DNA from: Halopseudomonas formosensis
GTDB lineage: Bacteria; Pseudomonadota; Gammaproteobacteria; Pseudomonadales; Pseudomonadaceae
Assembly: GCF_900115905.1 (NCBI RefSeq)
Contig: NZ_FOYD01000009.1
Location: forward strand, 62,001 to 126,000
DNA: 64,000 nucleotides
Direction: 5' to 3'
Shown piece after piece: positions 58,011-64,000 of the stretch. The notes beneath the pieces are model-generated. The model made no database searches. It had not been told where the DNA came from and worked only from the letters and a program-made list of their open reading frames with translations. The number at the start of each line of letters is the position of its first letter. Within the stretch, counting starts at the first letter, position 1. Made by a program: the position numbers and the translations under genes.

Positions 58011-60380
58011 TCAGCCGTTGTTTTCCGCAAGGAAGAACCAGGTATCCATTACCGAGTCAGGGTTGAGCGATACGCTCTCGATACCCTGCTCCATCAGCCA
58101 GCGGGCCAGATCCGGGTGGTCCGAGGGACCCTGACCGCAAATCCCGATGTACTTGTCTGCCTTGCGGCAGGCGGCAATGGCATTGGCCAGCAGCTTCTTC
58201 ACCGCTGCATTACGCTCATCGAACAGGTGGGCGATGATGCCGGAATCCCGATCCAGCCCCAGCGTCAGCTGAGTAAGGTCGTTGGAGCCGATGGAGAAGC
58301 CGTCGAAGTACTCGAGGAACTCGTCGGCCAGCAGGGCGTTGGCCGGCAGCTCGCACATCATGATCAGGCGCAGGCCGTTCTCGCCACGCTTGAGACCGTT
58401 CTCCGCCAGCAACTCCACTACCTGGCTGGCTTCGCCCAGCGTGCGCACGAAGGGCACCATGATTTCCACGTTGGTCAGGCCCATCTCGTTACGCACGCGC
58501 TTCATGGCGCGGCACTCGAGCTCGAAACAATCGCGGAAGGAATCGCTGATATAGCGCGAGGCGCCACGGAAGCCCAGCATGGGATTCTCTTCTTCCGGCT
58601 CGTACAGACGGCCGCCGATCAGGTTGGCGTATTCGTTGGACTTGAAGTCGGACAGACGCACGATGACCTTCTTCGGCCAGAACGCCGCCGCCAGGGTGCT
58701 GACACCCTCGACCAGCTTGTCGACATAGAAGCTCACCGGATCACTGTATCCGGCAATGCGCTTCTCGACGCTGTCCTTGACCTCTGCCGGCAGGCTGTCG
58801 AAGTTCAGCAGTGCCTTGGGATGCACGCCGATCATGCGGTTGATGATGAATTCCAGACGCGCCAGGCCCACACCCTCGTTGGGCAGGTTGGCGAAATCGA
58901 AGGCGCGGTCCGGGTTGCCGACGTTCATCATGATCTTGAACGGCAGTTCGGGCATGGCATCCACGCTGTTGGTCCGCACATCGAACTCCAGACGACCGTC
59001 ATAGATGATGCCGGTATCGCCTTCCGCGCAGGACACGGTGACGACCTGGCCATCCTTGAGTTCGCTGGTGGCATTACCGCAGCCCACTACCGCCGGAATA
59101 CCCAGCTCGCGGGCGATGATAGCTGCGTGACAGGTCCGGCCGCCGCGATTGGTGACAATGGCACTGGCACGCTTCATTACCGGCTCCCAGTCCGGATCGG
59201 TCATGTCGGAAACCAGAACGTCGCCGGGCTGGACCTTGTCCATTTCCGAGACATCGCGGATTACCTTGACCGGGCCGGCACCGATGCGCTGCCCAATGGC
59301 ACGGCCTTCGACCAGTACGGTGCCCTTGTCCTTGAGCAGGTAGCGCTCCATGACATTGACGCTGCTGCGACTTTTCACGGTTTCCGGACGGGCCTGGACG
59401 ATATACAGCTTGCCGTCATCTCCATCCTTGGCCCACTCGATATCCATCGGGCGACCGTAGTGTTTTTCAATGATCATGGCCTGGCGTGCCAGGTTGACCA
59501 CTTCCTCATCGCTCAGACAGAAGCGGGCGCGGTCCGCAGCATCCACTTCAACCGTCTTCACCGAACGGCCGGCGGCAGCTTCTTCACCGTAGACCATCTT
59601 GATGGCCTTGCTGCCCAGGTTGCGGCGCAGAATGGACGGACGACCAGCCTCCAGCGTGGGCTTGTGCACATAGAACTCGTCAGGGTTGACCGCGCCCTGC
59701 ACCACTGTTTCGCCCAGACCGTAGGCACCGGTGATGAACACGACATCACGGAAGCCGGACTCGGTATCCAGGGTGAACATCACACCGGCGGTACCGGTTT
59801 CGGAACGAACCATGCGCTGAACGCCGGCGGACAGGGCGACCAGCTTGTGATCGAAGCCCTGGTGCACCCGGTAAGAAATAGCACGATCGTTGAACAGGGA
59901 GGCGAACACTTCCTTGGTGGCACGGATGACGTTGTCCACGCCACGGATGTTCAGGAAGGTTTCCTGCTGGCCGGCAAAGGAGGCGTCCGGCAGGTCCTCG
60001 GCGGTAGCGGAGGAGCGGACGGCGACGGAGAGATTGTCATTGCCGGCGGCCAGCTCAGCGAAGGCCTTGCGTATCGCCTGGTCCAGAGCTTCGGGGAAGT
60101 CGGCCTCCATGATCCACTGACGGATCTGGGCGCCGGTACGGGCCAGGGCGTTGACATCATCCACGTCCAGCGCGTCCAGGGCAGCATTGATACGGTCGTT
60201 GAGACCACTCTGCTCGAGAAACTCGCGATAGGCATCAGCAGTGGTGGCAAAGCCGCCCGGTACGGAAACGCCCGCGCCGGCCAGATTGCTGATCATTTCG
60301 CCAAGCGAGGCATTCTTGCCGCCGACACGCTCGACATCCCCAACACCCAGTTGCTCAAAGGACACTACGTACTCTAGCAA
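58011..60380 (-). CDS. ppsA: PpsA, phosphoenolpyruvate synthase
   Basis: 789 residues from TTG 60380, which follows GGAG by eight bases; an ATG at 60401 has no ribosome site and adds seven unconserved residues. N-terminal ATP-grasp domain ([20 protein letters not shown]), central phospho-His domain with [23 protein letters not shown]-terminal PEP/pyruvate barrel ([36 protein letters not shown]). It makes PEP for gluconeogenesis. Divergent from its regulator ppsR. Confidence 0.93.
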   Translation of the reverse strand: MLEYVVSFEQLGVGDVERVGGKNASLGEMISNLAGAGVSVPGGFATTADAYREFLEQSGLNDRINAALDALDVDDVNALARTGAQIRQWIMEADFPEALDQAIRKAFAELAAGNDNLSVAVRSSATAEDLPDASFAGQQETFLNIRGVDNVIRATKEVFASLFNDRAISYRVHQGFDHKLVALSAGVQRMVRSETGTAGVMFTLDTESGFRDVVFITGAYGLGETVVQGAVNPDEFYVHKPTLEAGRPSILRRNLGSKAIKMVYGEEAAAGRSVKTVEVDAADRARFCLSDEEVVNLARQAMIIEKHYGRPMDIEWAKDGDDGKLYIVQARPETVKSRSSVNVMERYLLKDKGTVLVEGRAIGQRIGAGPVKVIRDVSEMDKVQPGDVLVSDMTDPDWEPVMKRASAIVTNRGGRTCHAAIIARELGIPAVVGCGNATSELKDGQVVTVSCAEGDTGIIYDGRLEFDVRTNSVDAMPELPFKIMMNVGNPDRAFDFANLPNEGVGLARLEFIINRMIGVHPKALLNFDSLPAEVKDSVEKRIAGYSDPVSFYVDKLVEGVSTLAAAFWPKKVIVRLSDFKSNEYANLIGGRLYEPEEENPMLGFRGASRYISDSFRDCFELECRAMKRVRNEMGLTNVEIMVPFVRTLGEASQVVELLAENGLKRGENGLRLIMMCELPANALLADEFLEYFDGFSIGSNDLTQLTLGLDRDSGIIAHLFDERNAAVKKLLANAIAACRKADKYIGICGQGPSDHPDLARWLMEQGIESVSLNPDSVMDTWFFLAENNG

Positions 60381-60537
60381 GGTGATCTCTCCGTCATTCA
60401 ATGAATAGGTTGGCAGCGCAGGCTTTACCGTCTGGTCTGCGAGTTACAAATACGCCACAATGCCGCTTTGACGCTTGCGTATTACTCGGGTTTGATACCC
60501 GAACCCGAAAAAATTCCGTTATTTTAAGGCTTCGCGC

Positions 60538-61356
60538 ATGAAACGCACCGCTTTTTTCATTTCCGATGGAACTGGTATCACCGCTGAGACACTGGGGCAG
60601 AGCCTGCTCTCGCAGTTCGAGAACATAGAGTTCCGCAAGCTGCTGCGCCCCTATGTTGATACCGTTGAAAAAGCGCGAGACATGGTACAACAAATCAATG
60701 CCGCTGCCGAGGCAGATGGTCAGCGCCCGATCATTTTCGAGACTGTCGTCAACCGGGCCATCCACGACGAACTGGCCAAGTCCCAGGGTTACATCATCGA
60801 CATCTTCTCTACCTTCCTTGCTCCACTGGAGCAGGAGCTGGGCGCCGGTTCCTCCTATTCGGTCGGCAAGTCCCACTCCATCCAGCACAACAGCAACTAT
60901 CAGGACCGCATCGATGCCGTGCACTTTGCCATGGACAATGACGACGGCGCGCGCACCCACCATTATAAGGAAGCGGATATCATCCTGGTGGGGGTATCCC
61001 GGTGCGGCAAAACGCCATCCTGCCTCTATATGGCACTGCAGTACGGTATCCGCGCGGCCAACTACCCACTGACGGACGATGATATGGAGCGCCTGCAGCT
61101 CCCCGCAGCGCTGCGTCCTCACAAGCACAAGCTGTTCGGGCTGACCATCGACCCGGACCGGCTGGCGAGCATTCGCAATGAGCGTCGCCCCAACAGCCGC
61201 TATGCCAGTTTCGCCCAGTGCGAATTCGAGATTCGCGAGGTGGAAAACCTGTTCCGCCGCGAGAATATCCCGCACATCAACTCGACGCATTTCTCGGTGG
61301 AAGAGATCTCCGCCAAGATCCTGGTACACATGGGTATCGAGCGCCGTCTCAAGTGA
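60538..61356 (+). CDS. ppsR: PpsR, PEP synthase regulatory protein
   Basis: 272 residues of the DUF299 bifunctional kinase/pyrophosphorylase. P-loop-like [19 protein letters not shown] and [16 protein letters not shown] at the N-terminus. It uses ADP to inactivate and Pi to reactivate PpsA by Thr phosphorylation. Divergent from ppsA with 157 bases between the starts, in which the promoters must lie. Confidence 0.94.
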   Translation: MKRTAFFISDGTGITAETLGQSLLSQFENIEFRKLLRPYVDTVEKARDMVQQINAAAEADGQRPIIFETVVNRAIHDELAKSQGYIIDIFSTFLAPLEQELGAGSSYSVGKSHSIQHNSNYQDRIDAVHFAMDNDDGARTHHYKEADIILVGVSRCGKTPSCLYMALQYGIRAANYPLTDDDMERLQLPAALRPHKHKLFGLTIDPDRLASIRNERRPNSRYASFAQCEFEIREVENLFRRENIPHINSTHFSVEEISAKILVHMGIERRLK

Positions 61357-61495
61357 TCTCCAGGGTGCCCGCCAGGGCACCTTTCCTACCACCCCGTCCT
61401 GTACCCACCCCTTCAGTTCAGCGGCGTAATGTCGCACCACGCTTTTCGACAATTTTCTGTTGATCTTCGGCTTCGGATCAGTATGATGTCGCAAC

Positions 61496-61510
61496 TGATA
61501 ATGCTTATCA
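61496..61510. promoter_or_regulatory. Fur box before the TonB receptor
   Basis: TGATAATGCTTATCA, a 6-3-6 palindrome close to the Fur core, 50 bases before the receptor start, with further GAT-like hexamers on both sides. Confidence 0.75.
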
Positions 61511-61560
61511 ACACGATACTCATAACCAACAGCTGCTGCCTTTTAGGAGAGGAACACTCG

Positions 61561-63807
61561 ATGCTGCATACCTCCACAGCCCTGCCCGGCTCCCGTGCCG
61601 TTGTCGGCACTCTTGCCCTTCTGGCTGCCAGCGTGGCCCTGGCCAACCAGCAAAGCGTCCGACTGGCCGACACCGTGGTTACCGCCGCCGGTTTCGAGCA
61701 GAAGGTCACTGACGCGCCGGCCAGCATCAGCGTGATCAGCCAGGAAGATCTGCAACGCAAACGCTACGGTAACCTGGCCCAGGCGCTGGAAGATGTCGAA
61801 GGCATCGATGTTCGACAAGGTACGGGCAAGACCGGTGGTTTGAATATCAGCATCCGCGGTATGCCGAGCCAATATACGCTGATCCTGATTGACGGTCGTC
61901 GCCAGAACGCAGCTGGCAATGTGACGCCCAACGGCTTCAATGAAACCTCCACCAGCTTCATGCCACCGATGTCTGCCATTGAGCGTATCGAGGTGATCCG
62001 CGGTCCAATGTCCACACTCTATGGCTCCGACGCCATGGGTGGCGTAGTCAACATCATTACCAAGAAGGTCGCCAGCGAGTGGGCTGGTTCGATCAGCCTG
62101 GATCATACCTTCCAGGAAAACCGTGATTATGGCGATGCCAGCAAGGCCAGTCTGTATGCCAGTGGCCCTTTGATTGAGGGGCTGATGGGGTTGGCAGTAC
62201 GCGGCAGCCTGTATGACCGCAGCGCCTCGGATCTGAGTTTCGATAACGACAGCACCGTCAGCAAGCGTGGTGCAGCGCCGGTGGAAGGCCGTAACGACAC
62301 GGTTGGCGCCCGCCTCACCCTCACTCCGCATGAAAATCATGATTTTGCCCTGGACTTTGAACGTGGCCGCCAGGTCTACGACAATGATGACTGTCAGTTG
62401 GGTAACCTGGACGGCAAGGCCACCGGCAGTGCAACCGGTGGGTGCGCAGCGGATGCGCCTACCGCCCATGGGTATAAGGACGAGCTGCGCTTCGAGCGCG
62501 AGCAGGTCGCGCTTACCCATACTGGCCGGTTGGGCTTCGGGGTGCTGGACAGCAGTCTGATGCATAACACCACAGAGACCCTTGGGCGTACCATCCCCGG
62601 CCGCAGCGCTGGCGGTGATATCGGAACTCCACTGCCGGCGGCGCCCTGGGCGACGGTCGGTGATGATCGCAAGCTGGAGACGACCAATCTGGTCCTGGAC
62701 AGCAAGTTGGTTGCCCCAGTCGGCGATGCGCATATTCTCACTGTCGGCGGCCAGTGGTGGAAGGCTGAAATGACCGATGATATTGCCGGCACCGATTTCG
62801 AACAGACCTCCTGGGCGCTGTTCTCGGAGGACGAATGGCGCCTGCGTGATGACCTTGCGCTGACTTTGGGGGTGCGTTACGACGATCACGAAAGTTTTGG
62901 CGGGAACGTCAGCCCGCGGGCTTACCTGGTGTGGAACGCGACCGACAGCTGGACACTGAAAGGTGGTGTCAGCAGAGGCTACAAGACGCCGGACCTGAAT
63001 GACCTGCATGACGGTATCAATGGCATTACCGCCCAGGGGCGTGCGGTAACCGTAGGTAATCCGGACCTTGATCCGGAAACCAGCACCAATACCGAGTTCG
63101 GCGTCTATTACGACAACCTGGCAGGATTCAATGCTAATGCCACGCTGTTCCACAACAAGTTCAAAGACAAGATCGCCAGCGGACCGCTGATTATCGACCA
63201 TCCGTTGTGCCTCGGTAACGAGACTACCAACGGTACTCCCAACCCTGGCTGCTCACCCTTGATCAACGTAGACGAGGCTGTCACCAAAGGGCTCGAGTTG
63301 GCTGGGGGCTGGCAGTTCGCCCCGGCCTGGAAGCTGAATGCAAATTACACTTACACCGACAGCGAGCAAAAGAGCGGCGCAAACAAGGGAGCGGCGTTCA
63401 CCAATACTCCCAGGCACATGCTCAACGCCAGTCTGAACTGGAGTGCAAGTGATCGCCTGGAACTTTGGTTCAAAGGGGAATATCGTGGCAAGCGTGACCG
63501 CTTTACCAGCCTGTATCAGAACCTGAGCCAGGAAAATCAGGCTGTCCAGAGTCAGGTCGGTGATCTCAAGGCTTATGAAGTGTTTCATCTGGGCGGGTCA
63601 TTCCGCGCCTCGGATAATGTCACTCTGAATGCCACTATCTACAATCTGTTTGATAAGGACTTCCTGGACGGCGGTATCTACCAATATACGTCTGGCGGTG
63701 TTACGAATACCGGATGGGCATCGCACTATACGCATTCAGCCCAGTCCACTACAGGAACGTTGGAAGAAGGTCGCCGACTCTGGCTCTCTGCTACCGTCGA
63801 CTTCTGA
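61561..63807 (+). CDS. TonB-dependent siderophore receptor (FepA/PirA-like)
   Basis: 748 residues: signal peptide ending near SVALA, a TonB box DTVVTAAGFEQ, plug with ISVISQEDLQRKRYGNLAQALEDVEGIDV, INIRG-like ISIRGMPSQYTLILIDGRRQN and IEVIRGPMSTLYGSDAMGGVVNIIT; then a 22-strand barrel ending in the aromatic SATVDF. Loops hold Cys pairs (DDCQLGN / GGCAADA and HPLCLGN / PGCSPL), as in FepA/PirA/BfrA catecholate receptors. A Fur box lies upstream. The exact siderophore is open. Confidence 0.86.
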   Translation: MLHTSTALPGSRAVVGTLALLAASVALANQQSVRLADTVVTAAGFEQKVTDAPASISVISQEDLQRKRYGNLAQALEDVEGIDVRQGTGKTGGLNISIRGMPSQYTLILIDGRRQNAAGNVTPNGFNETSTSFMPPMSAIERIEVIRGPMSTLYGSDAMGGVVNIITKKVASEWAGSISLDHTFQENRDYGDASKASLYASGPLIEGLMGLAVRGSLYDRSASDLSFDNDSTVSKRGAAPVEGRNDTVGARLTLTPHENHDFALDFERGRQVYDNDDCQLGNLDGKATGSATGGCAADAPTAHGYKDELRFEREQVALTHTGRLGFGVLDSSLMHNTTETLGRTIPGRSAGGDIGTPLPAAPWATVGDDRKLETTNLVLDSKLVAPVGDAHILTVGGQWWKAEMTDDIAGTDFEQTSWALFSEDEWRLRDDLALTLGVRYDDHESFGGNVSPRAYLVWNATDSWTLKGGVSRGYKTPDLNDLHDGINGITAQGRAVTVGNPDLDPETSTNTEFGVYYDNLAGFNANATLFHNKFKDKIASGPLIIDHPLCLGNETTNGTPNPGCSPLINVDEAVTKGLELAGGWQFAPAWKLNANYTYTDSEQKSGANKGAAFTNTPRHMLNASLNWSASDRLELWFKGEYRGKRDRFTSLYQNLSQENQAVQSQVGDLKAYEVFHLGGSFRASDNVTLNATIYNLFDKDFLDGGIYQYTSGGVTNTGWASHYTHSAQSTTGTLEEGRRLWLSATVDF

Positions 63808-63822
63808 TTTTTACTTCTCAAG

Positions 63823-63846
63823 ACACCCCGGATTCTTCCGGGGTGT
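63823..63846 (+). terminator. Terminator after the receptor gene
   Basis: Stem ACACCCCGGA with its full complement and a TTCT loop; only TTG follows, so it may be of medium strength. Confidence 0.7.
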
Positions 63847-63926
63847 TGCCCCCCCAGTAATATTTTCTCCTCAATTAGCCACAGGTATGGCGCTATTGTC
63901 AGGAGCGCTTTATACTTCCACCCCTG

Positions 63927-63948
63927 TAATGATAATCATAATTATTTA
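63927..63948. promoter_or_regulatory. Fur box for a gene beyond the window
   Basis: TGATAATCATAATTATT-type sequence, matching most of the 19-base Fur consensus in its left and middle hexamers. The next gene starts outside the window, so an iron-regulated gene should follow. Confidence 0.7.
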
Positions 63949-64000
63949 GATTAGCGTGATGATCACACTGGAGTTCCCAAAAGAGCACAAAAAGGAGCGC

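Noticed and set aside
57303-60377. 1,024-residue plus-strand open frame opposite ppsA and rraA
   Set aside because: Antisense shadow of GC-rich coding sequence; no domain is recognisable, and well-known genes occupy the other strand.

Overview
The window looks like a chromosomal segment of a Pseudomonas-type gammaproteobacterium (Pseudomonadaceae; Pseudomonas or a close relative such as Halopseudomonas). The evidence is the content and order of three blocks that I recognise from Pseudomonas: the ethanol-oxidation/PQQ regulon (ercA-ercS, nosP-nahK, erbR, eraR, exaA, exaB, pqqABCDE-pqqH-pqqF), the icd-cspD-clpS-clpA / nudJ-mnmA-hflD-purB-roxA / aceA block, and crfX-cmpX-sigX-oprF. The DNA is GC-rich with long antisense open frames, as expected of such a genome. 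The species cannot be fixed by reading alone.

Layout. 1-25.6 kb: PQQ-dependent ethanol oxidation. A YncD/PqqU-like TonB receptor (5' partial) and a NosR-like FMN/FeS membrane protein precede ercA-ercS, a porin, nosP-nahK, two LuxR-type response regulators, a secreted pentapeptide-repeat protein, the quinoprotein ethanol dehydrogenase exaA, its cytochrome exaB and the complete pqq set. 25.6-26.7 kb: a truncated haemoglobin, a 5'-truncated lysO remnant and the chromosome dimer resolution site dif. 26.64-33.77 kb: an integrated filamentous phage (inovirus) of about 7.1 kb with a Pf3-like coat protein. It sits in dif and carries no recombinase gene. 33.8-43.5 kb: tpx, tamB-tamA, xthA, clpA-clpS. 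43.7-54.6 kb: cspD, icd, nudJ-mnmA-hflD-purB, roxA, a GNAT, a secretin-domain protein, aceA, a thioesterase. 54.6-60.5 kb: oprF, sigX, cmpX, crfX, rraA, ppsA, with ppsR divergent. 61.5-64 kb: a Fur-controlled TonB receptor and a second Fur box at the right edge.

How it works together. PqqA-F/H make PQQ for the periplasmic enzyme ExaA, which passes electrons to cytochrome ExaB. ErcS, NahK, ErbR and EraR form the regulatory network. The EraR-like regulator has Glu at the phospho-acceptor position and no adjacent EraS kinase. A repeated box (core CTACCAAGG) lies upstream of exaA, exaB, the porin and eraR. Acetate produced from ethanol needs the glyoxylate shunt, and icd and aceA here share TGTAGT/ACTACA inverted repeats in their upstream regions.

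Most interesting: the inovirus. Its attachment sequence lies inside the coding sequence of its own HTH-membrane regulator, so integration at dif replaces the last 26 residues of that protein with 44 host-encoded ones and breaks its TGATG coupling to the next phage gene. A second phage regulator combines an AT-hook-like motif with a bZIP-like basic region and coiled coil, and lies downstream of a consensus promoter whose spacer holds one of four GTAACGTTAC palindromes. FtsK-type KOPS octamers switch strand around the element, supporting the dif call.
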